From: Isoetes taiwanensis
Lineage: Eukaryota; Streptophyta; Lycopodiopsida; Isoetales; Isoetaceae
NCBI GenBank assembly: GCA_021234155.1
Contig: JAJEKV010000035.1
Span: 6,385,891-6,449,890 of the forward strand
Length of the DNA: 64,000 nucleotides
Direction: 5' to 3'
Position numbers and translations under genes: made by a program. The notes beneath the pieces were generated by a model. It did no database searches. It saw only the letters and a list, made by a program, of their open reading frames with translations, and had not been told where the DNA came from. Shown piece after piece: positions 26,500 to 37,843 of this stretch. Position 1 is the first letter of the stretch. Every line of letters starts with the position of its first letter.

Positions 26500-27619
26500 T
26501 GCTTAGGTGAGTATTAATTTAAAGTATTAAAGAATGCTTATGTGAATGCTTAGGTGAGTACTAAATTAAAGTATTAAAGAATCTACATTTCGAGATGCTT
26601 ATGTCAGTACTAAAATAGGGTACCAACAAAGTAAAGGTTGTCCTTGGAATGCTTTACGCAACTTAAAATGAAGCTCTTATTTTATGTAGCAACGTTGTTG
26701 TTGATGTAAACATTCACCTTCACTTGAATGCTTTCCCTTGAATCAATTATAACTCTTTTTTTTTTCCAATTATTTTGTTTGCAGACATTGCATGGACTCA
26801 TCAGATGCAATAGTTGTGTGGTTATAGTAGTGTGGGGGAAGCCATGATGGTGGATGGTGGCAGTGGAATAGGTTCCATCCCATATCTGTCTTGGTAATAG
26901 CAACCTTTTAGGCAACGGTTTTACCCTGATTCTTTAGATAGATAGAGACCACTACTAAGGGAAAAGGCCTTTATTTGTTCATTATTTTTTTTTTTTAGTG
27001 TAACAATGCCATGGGCAGCCGTCTCTCAAACCAGTCTTGAAGGGCCCCAATCTTCTCTAGTTGCTCATTCTTCTCTGTGAGTCGAACCCACATACCTATT
27101 GGCTGTAGAATTTGAGAAATTGGATAGAAACTAGAGGTGTAGTATCTTCATGTGCTTTTGCATCTCTAAGGTTTCTCTTGCTGATGACCTTTTATACTGT
27201 ATTTTTAAATGGAACACATTAGAGGCTGGGTATTAACTGACTTCACTAGCTGGATAGATGCAAGTTAGCATGTTCCCATGAGCCAGTGCATACCCCATTC
27301 AAAATGTTATTTCTCGACGACTTCTTGAACACTTCGCCCTATTTTGCCTATATGAGTTACCTCCTGTTAACATGAAGAGCATTCAGCGGGATCATGAAGG
27401 CATGCATCCACACCATTTTTGCAACAAACTGACATCTCTGGACCAAGTTTGTCGGACCAGGCCCTAGAGTTGTTCCAGTACCTGTTACCCTTGATGCCTT
27501 GTGAGTGAAGTCTGCTTAAGATTGTCAAAGTTGCTAGGCAGATTGAGATACCTGAAGCATGATTGCAAGTCCCTATTTTCGTTTCCTTTATTTAATGGCA
27601 GTTTGAGATTAATATATCA
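26500..27619. other. Non-coding stretch between two mobile elements
   Basis: Only short ORFs with no motif. A 12-bp T run at about 26984 may mark an old retroelement tail. Short repeated phrases (TTAGGTGAGTA, AAAGTATTAAAGAAT) occur at 26500-26590. Confidence 0.4.
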
Positions 27620-27999
27620 CTAGTTATGGTGCCCGGCGTTGCCGGGCTTTTCTAGATTTGAAGAGATGGTCGTGTGATGGTTGGGTAGAACAATGAATGT
27701 TTTTTGTTGGATTATGTACGAATAGCCGTGGTTTGTTTTGTTTTGATATGCAAGTAGTTGAGATGAATTAGAATTGAGGTTTCTGAGGATGTGATTTGTT
27801 GATGTGTGGTTAACGAATAGTTTGAAGAGCGATGCAATGTACGCCGTTGGGATAATGTGTGTTAGGCATGAGGAGTGGTAGGTATTATTTAGGATATTAG
27901 GTTGACGATATGAATGGTATGAATGTTATTGATTGGCCGTGGTATTGACAATGTTTTGAGAGGGAAAGAAGTATGAAGAAGTTGGTTGATTTAAGGCGA

Positions 28000-29990
28000 A
28001 GTTGGATTGTAGTCCTTATTTAAACATTTTGATATGCTAGCATGTAGAGATTAAGTTTATGATGTGAAGCTATTGGATAATATGAGCACTATAATATTGG
28101 GAATGCTGCACTTGTGGTATTAATATAGGAGACATGAGAATCGAAACGCTTAGAGTGCAATGTGTAACTTTGGATGCTAAAGAGAATGTCAATTGCTTTT
28201 TTTCATGTGTCCAATGTAATGTGTATTCTAAATGATTTGTAGATTGGCGACTAAATGTGGACTTTGCAAAAGGTAGAAATTGCAGTACAAAAGTTGAACT
28301 TAACGCCAACTCGAATGGAGTAATGTTTCTAATGGATTAATGTTTATGCCAGAACATTGGAGTTGAATGCTGGTCTCATATTGTCCGCAAAAGAAATCTT
28401 TAGATAACACATTAATGAAGCTTGCTAAAAGTGACTACACATTTGAGTAGGACATTGTTGTATACAAAGCTTTAGTAAGGATCTGTCTACTTCATGGATT
28501 AATAATAGCAATGTGCACCTCTGCTAATTTATATTGAAGCAGAACTTATGCATGCATAATATTTCTTAGACAACTGTGAATAAGATAGAATATCAGCTTG
28601 GTCGTATGCAGATACAGTATGCAAATGAATTACACAATATAAAATAGCATGTAGGTGTACTTGAAGATCATGCACTATGTACCTGAGAGAAGAGGAAATA
28701 AGAAAAAAAAAACAGGTCTCTTCACAAAAGAATGTAGAGCTCACCGACTGAATGTTGGGAATAAATGGAAGTAGATGTGCTATGATGTCTTCACGTCAAA
28801 CAGAAGATATCAAGTCAGGAAATATGCTCCATTGTAGCTGATTGAATTCTGATGCTCCACATGTAGGTAACTTTTGGATTTGGTGCTTTCAGGATTAGCT
28901 GCTGTAACTGGACATATGTAGGCACAAAGAAATCAAATATATCTAGCATGCTGCTAGTGTAAAATGGAGTTGCTTTCAATGCACTGCAAAGTCTCAAAGT
29001 TAAAATACAAAGGATTGAAGGTCGTGGGAGGTCAGAATAGTAAAATGCTATCTATTTGGGATGCATTCAGCATGCACGCATGGTCCCTCTAGAAGGATTT
29101 GCATGAAGTTAAGGATTGAAAGAAGATAACAATGTTGCTATGTATTTCGGATGCATTCAGCATGCATGCAGGGTTTCTCGAAGAGCAGTTGCATAAAGGA
29201 AAGGATTCAGAAAAGACAACAAAATTAATACATGTGCATGTGCAATGTGGGCGCGCTGTCTAAAACAATATGTAAATACATGTGATACGCTTTCAGTAGA
29301 GAATTAACTTACTGCATTAATTTCGTGTAGCAATAGCATAAGAATCCCTTTCACAGCGCATGAAGGAAGATATGCCATACATTCAGAAGAGGGTAAGTTT
29401 AGTATTTGCATCTTTAATTCGGAGAGGCCTGTCCGGAAACACTGACTGAGTTAAATAGAGGCTTATAAACAAAATGAGCACTAAGTGAAGAGCATACCGT
29501 TAGGCCTGGCGAAAAAGATTTAAATACCTCAATAAAAGCCATTGATCTCTTCAAAATGCTTATTAAGCAGACCCTAGGTAAAATGTAGAAGCGTAACTTG
29601 AGCACCCTGCAAATTTCATGTTCCTCACTGTCAGAGGTTATTCAAAAAACAGACGTCTCTGCTCTGTTTGAAACCTGAATTTTTGTATAGATATGCACAA
29701 TGGTATTTCCAACAATAAGATCTGAATGTAGGCTAGCTTTCTGTTGTATTACCTGAAGAGGTGGCGAAGTTGTCATTCTTTCGCTGAGGATATGCACAAA
29801 TGAATAGAACCTGATGCCCTATTGGTTGAAACAAACAGAGCAATTAATCTGCCAATGTAGATGACAGACTGGGGGCCTTGAAATTCTAGTCGGCGAATTA
29901 ATATTTGATCAGATACATCCTATTTGGTGCTGCAAGGTAGCTGGGTTGAAAACCATAAGAATGTAAGGACAAATCTTGCTCATAAAGAAG
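28000..29990. other. Interior of the candidate Helitron, no gene recognised
   Basis: Short minus-strand open stretches with plausible splice acceptors (for example TATGTCCAGTTACAG at about 28900) but no assignable product. A direct repeat GGATGCATTCAGCATGC(A/C)(T/C)GCA occurs at about 29055 and 29147. Confidence 0.35.
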
Positions 29991-30124
29991 CATATGCCTA
30001 TTCATTGTTGTCATAGAGCAAGGTGTCCTGAATAGGAGGTAATCGTTCTGTTAAAAGATACAGTGTTCCAATAGAAGGAGATGAGGAAAATAGCATGAAA
30101 TGCCGACAAATCTGGACGTTCTGG

Positions 30125-30463
30125 TTAGGTATGCAAATATAATGTTTTGAAGGCGTTATGCACAGTGGGGTACATTGCGTTATCTGAAATGAGTTTTGGC
30201 AAATACGACGGAGACTGTAAATAGAGAGGTGAAGTTGGTGGTGTATGGGATGTATATGCACGTGATTGCTGCGAATTTGAGGAGAAACCTTGAGAATCAT
30301 CACCTGTGAAGTTCTTCGAGTCAGTAATAATTGAGCATGATAATAATAATGAAATATCAAAGGAAGATAGTAAGAAAAACAACTGAAAGAGAAGAGTCGC
30401 TGTACCTGTGTTTGTATCTGAAGCAAGAAATTTGAAATGTGGAACAACATGGAGGCTTGTAAA
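30125..30463 (-). pseudogene. RPA-like OB-fold remnant
   Basis: The minus-strand reading VVPHFKFLASDTNTGTATLL resembles the C-terminal OB fold of replication protein A large subunits (VPRFKF...DxTGTATFxLF), including the copies carried by plant Helitrons, where RPA probably binds single-stranded DNA during transposition. It is followed by a Ser/Pro-rich tail (SQGFSSNSQQ, TSHTPPTSPLYLQSPSY). The zinc-ribbon part expected just upstream is missing because a MITE begins at 30465. Only about 20 residues carry the signal, so the call is tentative. Position and strand agree with the candidate Helitron. Confidence 0.35.
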
Positions 30464-30464
30464 T

Positions 30465-30786
30465 GGGTAAAAGCATGCTAGGGTGTACCATCTAAAGTTC
30501 TTTTTAGGGAGTGCAAAACTACCCAAAAAAGTACCCAACATTGGGTATCGGGAACTTGCATAAATGTCTCAATAAACAATAAGTTTGAGAGTTGATTCAT
30601 TAATTTTAGTCTCTAATAGTATTGTTATCCTCTGATACTATAGATTGAGATGTTATTGACCTTCAATTCAAAAGTTTTGAATTAATTTTAATGGGAAGAA
30701 AAAACAGAAAGTACTAGTTTTAAAAGTACCCAGTGAAGGTGCTTTTGAGGGTTCCAAAAGTGGTACACCATAGCATGCTTTCACCC
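30465..30786. mobile_element. MITE, 322 bp, with AAAT flanks
   Basis: The left end GGGTAAAAGCATGCTAGGGT is matched inverted by the right end (GGGTGAAAGCATGCTATGGT on the minus strand); about 37 bp pair well. AAAT stands directly outside both ends (30461-30464 and 30787-30790), consistent with a short target duplication. No coding capacity. The superfamily cannot be assigned from TIR and a 4-bp duplication alone. Confidence 0.75.
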
Positions 30787-31708
30787 AAATCTGCTGTCTG
30801 CAACTTTTTAACTGCCTCAAATGAAAGGTTTGTTGTGCATTCCTAGTGCACAGCGGCAAATATCGTCCTAGAATCAAAGGAGATAAATGTGAAGCGAGCA
30901 GGACGTTGCAGGAGGTTGGTGACAATGTCACCTTTAGTGCTGTTGAAAGTTGCAGAATTGAATGAACCCAAGAAGCTTCTTTGTCTGCTGCAGAGAAATA
31001 AGAGAACAATAGGAATGTTACAATTTCAAAAAGGGAATTGAAAATGTGACATCTATGACAATGAGGCAGTGGAGATATTGCAAAATCTAAAAATATTCAA
31101 GATTTAAACTAAAAATACAACTACTGGATCTCTATAATCTACATGAAATAGCACCTTGAAATTTCCCAAACGTGACATCCATACCTATTTTTCAAATTGC
31201 AAGCTCGATCATGATGAGAAGACCTAGCCAAATCAAGGAAGAACCATTGCAAAAGAGATAAGAAATCTTCTCATTTCGAAATTTTGTATCCAAGATTCTG
31301 CATCTGAAGATTGTAAAGCCTCCAAACTCCTGAGTGTTGCTTAGAATCAGTTCTAGCACAGATAACGAATAACTTCTGTGTAGTAGCAAATGATTAAATG
31401 TGCAAGTAAATTATCTGAAATGTTGACGTGTCAGTTACAATATGAATTTAAAAAATCAAACAATCGTTATTACCTTGGGCTTTGCACATGTGGTGCTTGT
31501 TTCCTCTAATGAATCAAATTCAAACATTTATAACATTTTCCTAATATGGGCAATGAGCATTGAAATTGATTTGCCTCTGGCATTTTCAGAAGTTACATAT
31601 TCTTGTTTTGCTGAACTAGAGATCAGTGACCAACTAAGAAGTGTGGAAGAGTAAGGCAATTATTTGTAACGATCTCGTAACCTATAGCTCGTTGCTAGTA
31701 TCACATGG

Positions 31709-31804
31709 CATCCTAGAAAATGCATGAAATAGGATAAGTGCATTATCTCAACTGGACATCCTAGAAAATGCATGAAATAGGATAAGTGCATTATCTCAAC
31801 TGGA
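31709..31804. repeat. Tandem duplication, 48 bp x 2
   Basis: 31709-31756 and 31757-31804 are identical copies of CATCCTAGAAAATGCATGAA and the following bases. The duplication must be recent or an assembly artefact. Confidence 0.95.
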
Positions 31805-31809
31805 ATGAT

Positions 31810-34000
31810 GCCTCTCATCTGGAATTCTCTACTAAGGAGATTCGGCTAATGGCCATAGACATGGAGAACTTGATTCATAGTCCTAGATCATGAAGTGCTT
31901 TCTCTACTCCTAACATGCCAGATTACGCAGATAGCACCTCAACATTACAAAAAAGAAAGTTAGGTTAACGGAAAATGTTTAACGGAGCAATGACAATCAA
32001 TTTTCCTCACCTCAAAGGAAGACTTCCTGTCGCCTGCTCTGCATCATGGCTGTTACCCTTTCCTCATTAATAAAACTATCTATACAAAGCCATCAAATAA
32101 GAAACTTACAAATCTGAAAATATTATTCATTGTTGTCATTTTGTATTTACATAAGCTAGTAGCAGCATGGAAGAGTCCATCAGATGACTTATGACGTCTC
32201 CAACATGTATAATGTGCTACAAATTCAGAAATAATGCTCAATGCTGTTAGCAACCCATATCTTCTAGAGGAAATTCAAAATGCAGCATACACAAAAAGGC
32301 AAGTAGGAAATTGTGAAGCTAGGAATGTGTGCTTATAAAAGATGAATCAGCCTTTTACTGTAAAAGTAGACGAATCTATCTTCTATCTGAATAAATAGCT
32401 ATTCAATGCATTAACATGATGAACAACCTGGAAATGTGTTGCAGAAACAATTAGATACTCAACTTTTTCCATGCATTTTGTTGAAGATGCTTGTAACAGA
32501 AATTGAGCACTGCCATTTCAGTAAGTGACAAAGTATTTTACCTCCAAAGAGCCCCCTTTCAACTGGAATCCAAGAAGTTGGTCATTGCAACTCTATGTCT
32601 TCCTCTTCAATTGGAATCCAGGTGTTGGGAGAAAGCAACTATGCGGTAGACACAAAGCTAGGAGTGCTGAGAGTAGCAAAATGGCAGCGTGGAGAAAAAA
32701 TACCCTGAGAAAACTCTATTCTATATCAAAATCCTATTATCCCACCTCCTTAAATTAGCCTGCATATTTAGTGCATATTTAGTGCTGGAAACACCTATCG
32801 GAACTTGTTTACAACTTAATCTCCATTTAAAAAGGATAATATCTTGCGAACAACATCATGGATTAAGCATGCATGCTGCATAAGTGAATCATAAATCTAA
32901 CACCATCCAAAATGCTACACAGCAGTAAAGGGGCCTTATCCAGAGCAATATTTAAGAATTAGAAACCAAGCCAAGATCAAACCTGATTAGAAGCACTCCA
33001 GATATAAGCACTATGTCAGAACAATTGTTGTCTACTTCAGCCATCCAACTGTTTTGGGCATCCAAGCAAAACATCACAGTACCAGGAATACCTGCCAGGA
33101 TCGGCTACATGAATAGGCACCCCTTCATCTGTCTATAAAGTCGGTGCCGATCCAATGAAGAGGCAGTCAAGAAACGTCAAGAACAATCCAACCTGTAGGG
33201 CTTACCTATTGCGGCATCGTAGCGCTAAGAGTCCCAGTAGCAGAGCAAATCCATGATGTCCTCCATGCCGTCCACGATGTCCTCCATGCCGTTCACATAG
33301 GCATCCGGATTTGAAGGTCGAAATAAAAAAGGGTCAAAATCGAAACCAAAATCAAGGGTAACGAATTTTTCCCGATTTTTGGCAAATCGGAATTGTTTCC
33401 CGGCAGGCAAAACCCTCGAAACCTTACGAAATCAAGTTAAAAAAAAATTCCAAGAAGTTTTCGGAACCCCGGAAAAACCAAATTTAAACAATAGGATATC
33501 TTCTTTCTTATTTTTGGAATGTGTTGGTATTTGTGCCAAGGAACGCCGCTTGTAACGCCGCATGCGACGTTCCCTTCGTATTGCAGTTCCCCCTCCGGCA
33601 TCCAACTTCCCCCCTGCGGTTCCAGTTGACGGAATTAAATGCAAATTTGAACGGGCCGCAATATTGAAGTAGAAAATCTAGAGAAGGAAAAATACCGATG
33701 GGTTCATTCTATACGAATTTTTTTGAGCTCAGCTTTCTCCTTTAGCGCCCATCTCATGCTATCGGATTGGAAAGACCAGTACAGATTGGAAGCAGATCGA
33801 ATCTTTTTACTCTTATCAGACACCATACAGGCATCCAAATCATCTCCAAGGGCTTCTTGAAATCTTACAGGCAACCTGAATCATCCCCAAGGAGCATATC
33901 GCTGCAGTAGCTATGGTCCCCTTTACAGCTACACAACTCGCCATCATCGTCGCCATTGCTCAAGGTAAAGGAGTTGCACATGGATTGGATGTTCAGATTG
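31810..34000. other. Interior of the candidate Helitron with weak coding hints
   Basis: 33225-33410 (minus) contains a short repeat in protein, NGMEDIVDGMEDIMDLL, encoded by duplicated GTCCTCCATGCCGT phrases. 33913-33965 (plus) reads MVPFTATQLAIIVAIAQ followed by a possible donor GTAAAG. Neither is assignable. No gene is called. Confidence 0.3.
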
Positions 34001-34318
34001 TATTAAAGAAGATTTTTTTCTCAGAGTTATTTGTTCTGATTTTGTTTCTGGAGCCGACCTTTGTTCTCTGATCTTGCTTCTACATCCGACTTTGGAAGGT
34101 AGTAAGCCGTAATATAGCTTTTCTTCATGATAAAGTTACTGTAAGACAGCACTGTACCAGCTTTCCATCATTCAAGAATGACTCTAAGATAGCTTTGCAT
34201 CTGCTTCCAGTTGCTTCCAGCTTTTGTATTTTCCAGCTTTTGTTAAAAATACTAAAGAACATTCTTTTCTCAGGGTTCTTTGTTGTGGTTTTGCTTCTGG
34301 AGCCGGCCTTTGTTCTTT

Positions 34319-35354
34319 GATATTGCTTCTACAGCTGACTTTGGAAGGTAGTAAGCCATCAGATAGCTTTGCTTCATTATAAAATTACTGTAAGATAGCA
34401 AAAATCATGAAGTAGTCAATATATGGAGTAGCAAAAATCAGGTTTTTGCATTGCATCTTGATTCTTAAATTACATTGAATGGGATGTATGTTCTATCTTG
34501 AAAAGTGGCAACATTGATTGGATTGTTTCAATATGAAAAGCTAGATTACTGCTGCACATGACTGATAAATGCTCCATACTTTATGCATTCAGATAAGTTT
34601 ACTGCTTGACAGGCCCGTATTTCAGCAAAGAGGTATGTTCGTCCAAACTGATCTTTATCTTCTTTACAAGAATATAAACTGAGATATGCTTTGTTGAATA
34701 CGGTGGAGCCTTTTGGCTTTGCTTAACATCATGTTTTTTGTGGTTTTGCATGAGATATCCAAGTTATTGATCTTGCTTCTACAGCCGACTTTGAAAGGTA
34801 GTAAGCCACAAGATAAGATAGCTTTGCTTCATTATAAAATTATTGTACGATAGCAAAAATCATGAAGTAATCAATACATGGAGTAGCAAAAATCAGGTTT
34901 TTGCATCGCATCTTGATTCTTAAATTATATTGAATGGGATGTTTAGGATAGTCTATGGAATCAGATAAGGACGGATAGGCAGTTCATTTGGTTGCTTTGA
35001 GTGCATTTGCAAAAGTGTTTTCCAGCTTTTACCTTAGTAGTATAATAGAGATCAAAGTAATGGCCTGGGTAATGAAAGCTGATTTCTTTGTTTTTGCAAC
35101 TGATGTATGTTCTATCTTGAAAAGTGGCAGCATTGATTGGATTGTTTCAATATGAAAAGCTAGATTACTGCTGCACATGACTGATAAATGCTCCATTCTT
35201 TATGCATTCAGATAAGTTTCTTGCTTGGACAGTCCAATTTCAGCAAAGAAAGAGAAGAGTTCGTCCAAACTGATCTTTATCTTCTTTACAAGAATATAAA
35301 CTGAGATATGCTTTGTTGAATATGGTGAAGCCTTTTGGCTTTGCTTAGGATCAT
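34319..35354. repeat. Tandem duplication of about 410/590 bp, one copy with a 164-bp indel
   Basis: 34319-34730 and 34767-35354 are near-identical (CTTCTACAGC, GGTAGTAAGCCA, TAGCAAAAATCATGAAGTA, CTGCTGCACATGACTGATAA, AACTGAGATATGCTTTGTTG). Copy 2 has an extra 164 bp (34943-35106) flanked by GATGT direct repeats; copy 1 has one GATGT there. That extra segment holds the Helitron 5' terminus. A partial third copy (TTCTGGAGCC, GACTTTGGAAGGTAGTAAGCC) lies at about 34010-34150. Confidence 0.9.
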
Positions 35355-35717
35355 AAAGTTTGTAAGGTATTTTATGCATATATTTTGATAGTATTCATTC
35401 CAGAGGATTCGTCTCCATTCTTTCCATTAGTGATTGGCTTAATAGGCTAATAGTTTCTTAGTTGCCCACCTGCATTTGATAAGCATGATTTCATTAATTG
35501 GAGAAAATAATGCTATTTTGAGAATTTTAAGCACACCCAATTTGCTCAAGCACGAATATTTTCACCTAGTTCTCGATCCCAAAATACATGAGGTTATTAA
35601 CATACACATATACATACAAATTATGTGTTATACTTGTACGTGTACGTGATACTTGTACAAGCCCAATAATGGCGCTACAATCTACACCAATAATTCACAT
35701 CAATAATTTTAGTTCAC

Positions 35718-35725
35718 TATAAAAA
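35718..35725 (+). promoter_or_regulatory. TATA box of small gene 1
   Basis: TATAAAAA stands 34 bp before the ATG at 35752. The surrounding CAATAATTCACATCAATAAT motif is repeated before small gene 2. The spacing implies a 5' leader of only a few nucleotides. Confidence 0.65.
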
Positions 35726-35751
35726 CAACTCCATCCGCTCATTCATCTTGC

Positions 35752-36069
35752 ATGGCTTCCTTGCCTCCTCGTCCGGAGCACATCCGATCCTTCAAGTGCT
35801 ACTTGAGCTACAACGATCTTTGTGAATGCTACAGAAATGGTGTTAATCTTGATCCATGGCTCCAGTCCAAAGCAGATGGTCCTGCAAGTGCTTGCAGGAA
35901 GCTCACTCGTGTTGTGGTCCACCTTTATTGGCTTCCTGATCAGGAGATCTTTGAGCTGAATGGCATCACTGAATCAGCCTTGCAGGTGTCGATGATGAGT
36001 GAATCGTCGAAGACTAGTGTATCTGCCAGGAATATGATAATGATATATGAGCACTTCTATAGCATGTAA
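35752..36069 (+). CDS. Small conserved protein, tandem paralogue 1 (105 aa)
   Basis: An intact ORF starting MASLPPRPEHIRSFKCYLSY with TATA box and ATGG start context. Its core aligns without gaps to the product of small gene 2 over about 61 residues with roughly 24 identities: I--.KC..S..DL..C...G..LD..L..KA.G, then C....RV.VHL.WLP....E..G. The Cys, Gly and the HLxWLP segment are shared. Relative to paralogue 2, a roughly 23-bp insertion after FELN shifts the frame and gives a different, longer C-terminus (SALQVSMMSESSKTSVS). No signal peptide or membrane segment. The family is not recognised and no function is proposed. Conserved core, promoter and spacing argue that it is a real gene. Confidence 0.6.
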   Translation: MASLPPRPEHIRSFKCYLSYNDLCECYRNGVNLDPWLQSKADGPASACRKLTRVVVHLYWLPDQEIFELNGITESALQVSMMSESSKTSVSARNMIMIYEHFYSM

Positions 36070-36448
36070 GGATGTAATAAGCTTAATCAATGTTATCAGT
36101 GATGACTACTGTATCTGTTTATGATATAATAATGGTATGAGCACCTATAAACTATGTAAGGATGTAATAGCACAATGAATATTGTTTAATATATCATACC
36201 TGAGTGTAGTGTAAAGGTGTGCTCTTCGACTTCCACTATATCTGCAAGCAGTCCCTATTTTCAATCACACCTGAATTACTCAAGCACAAAAACTTCTACC
36301 ATATTAAAATCCACAAAACATGTTTTAAAAGCATACACATATCCATACGAAAGATGTATTATACTTGTATGTATACAACAGTCTTATACACGCGCAATAA
36401 TGAGGGTAAAGTCTATCCCAATAATTCACCTCAATAATTCTACTTCGC

Positions 36449-36456
36449 TATAAAAG
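36449..36456 (+). promoter_or_regulatory. TATA box of small gene 2
   Basis: TATAAAAG stands 43 bp before the ATG at 36492, in the duplicated context CAATAATTCACCTCAATAAT then CGCTATAAAA. Homology to the promoter of small gene 1 continues further upstream (CTCAAGCAC, ACATACACATA-like phrases). Confidence 0.65.
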
Positions 36457-36491
36457 CTTCTCACTTCGGGGCTAAAGTTCATTCATCTCCC

Positions 36492-36719
36492 ATGGATTTT
36501 TCGCCTTCATCAGTTCACCACATCGAGGCGATCAAGTGCTCAATGAGCCATTCTGATCTTGTCGGTTGCCTAGACAGGGGTATTCTTCTTGATTCCTACC
36601 TGCGAAGAAAAGCTTTGGGCGCTGAGATTCGTTGCCCTGAGCCAATTCGTGTTATGATCCATCTGATTTGGCTTCCTGAGCGCAATAGCTATGAGATATC
36701 AGGGGTTGATGATGAATGA
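36492..36719 (+). CDS. Small conserved protein, tandem paralogue 2 (75 aa)
   Basis: Reads MDFSPSSVHHIEAIKCSMSH and ends SGVDDE-stop. About 39% identical in its core to the 105-residue product encoded 0.7 kb upstream, same strand, with conserved KC, S.(S)DL, G.(L)LD, HLIWLPE. The stop (GATGATGAATGA) corresponds to GATGATGAGTGA in paralogue 1, which is out of frame there. This supports 75 aa as the ancestral length. Hydrophilic, no targeting signal visible. The next gene downstream is on the opposite strand and ends 140 bp away. Function unknown. Confidence 0.6.
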   Translation: MDFSPSSVHHIEAIKCSMSHSDLVGCLDRGILLDSYLRRKALGAEIRCPEPIRVMIHLIWLPERNSYEISGVDDE

Positions 36720-36857
36720 ATCACCTGTTCAACATTGTATAGTGTAAGAGCTCCTGTGTTAAGATGAAAAATGCAAGACGTAATGAATAATAAATAGTCT
36801 ATTGTACCTTGCATATTATATATGCTATAGTAATCATGTAAAAGAATATTGCATACC

Positions 36858-37843
36858 TCAAGAGTTCTCATCATCCTCGTTAGCTTCCTTAGACACTAAT
36901 TCTTGCAACTGAGCCCCCACACTATTGGGGATCACCACTAACAATGGCTTCGTCTCTACCGCCCAACCGTAGTCTATTGTTTTCAAATGTTGGTAGCGTG
37001 GCAGATCATTAGGATTGGGTCTCCAATTCTTGCTCCAGCAATCCCTATACTGCATTACATATGAGGTACCCTTTCTGGCAATAGGCTCAAACCAAGAGAA
37101 AAACACCTCTTCATAGTGAGGAAGATTAGGGTCCTCTACTGGGTCCTCTTCGGCAAAGGCCATCCACGTCGGGCAGTTATCATGTGGCCTGATCAGCAAG
37201 ACCATTCCTTTCTTGACATCTTGGTAGGGGTCGAATATTTCAACTGGGTTCTTGGGTCTACCAGAGAAAGGCCCGACATAATGAGATGCACCAATGTGCT
37301 CATCCACCAACACGTTATCGGGTTCTTCCAATGCAATTTGTCTCGTGCTGGGCCAGAAATCCTGAATGACAGCTCTATCGCCGGCTCTCGAAATAGCTGC
37401 CCAGTGCATCATGTACTTGGCAATAGAAGCTCTCAATGCACCTATATCTTTCAAGCTCTCGTATGGCTGCACGACCTTAGGTGACCCTCTCAGAATCATA
37501 GGTAAACCTTGGGCATCCTCCTTCCACATTTTGATTCCCTTTTCAGGTAGCCATTCCCTATGCCCTGGCCTCATCTTGTAGAACATTAGTGGCCATCCAT
37601 CCTTCATGCAGAACTTGAAGAGTAGAGGTTCCAAATGACCACATAAATGATCCTTCTTATCAGGGATAAAACCTTTCACGAATTCTTTCCAGTTGGGAAC
37701 CTCTGACACAAGGTAGGGTGAAGGAGACTTTGAACTACACTGCCTGAAGAGTTGCATAAGCTCTGGAATAGTCAATGCATCTGATCTTCTCAATAGAGTA
37801 GAGTAGTTTCCAAAGAGGGCATCTATGTCATCGTGGGTGTGTC
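36858..37843 (-). pseudogene. DUF7869-like gene, 3' part (interrupted by copia element)
   Basis: Continuation of the reading frame broken at 43708. It begins HTHDDIDALFGNYSTLLRRS, the other half of the VGHTHDDIDALFG motif that ends this domain's core in DUF7869-type proteins, and runs open for about 328 codons to TAA/TGA at 36858. Later parts include PELMQLFRQCSSK, SWFEPIARKGTSYVMQYRDC, and an acidic C-terminus (SKEANEDDENS). DUF7869-type proteins are large, often multicopy and transposon-associated, with a presumed RNase H-like core (my recall; not searched). The frame is undamaged from the insertion point to the stop, so inactivation by the insertion is recent. Confidence 0.7.
37839..37843. 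repeat. Target-site duplication, left copy (GTGTC)
   Basis: GTGTC abuts the 5' LTR. The same five bases follow the 3' LTR at 43708-43712. Five-base duplications are normal for copia integrases. Confidence 0.97.

Larger units (their letters stand above)
27620..35051 (-). mobile_element. Candidate Helitron (7.4 kb)
   Basis: Read on the minus strand, the 5' end at 35051 is TCTCTATTATACTACTAAGG, preceded by host A. The 3' end at 27620 has a hairpin GCCCGGC-AAC-GCCGGGC, seven bases, then CTAG followed by host T. These are the defining termini of plant Helitrons (TC...hairpin...CTRR, A|T insertion, no duplication), so the inferred empty site on the plus strand is ATATATCA|TCAAAG. An RPA-like OB-fold segment lies inside on the same strand. 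No HUH Rep or Pif1-type helicase could be read, so the copy is decayed or non-autonomous. The two ends were matched by eye over 7.4 kb and could belong to different copies. Confidence 0.55.

Noticed and set aside
30465-30541. WYTLAC-like reading that resembles the zinc ribbon of Helitron RPA
   Set aside because: These bases are the terminal inverted repeat of a MITE, so the resemblance is coincidental. Only the part below 30463 was kept as RPA-like.
37116-37581. Plus-strand ORFs over the DUF7869-like 3' part
   Set aside because: Antisense shadows of the 328-codon minus-strand frame.
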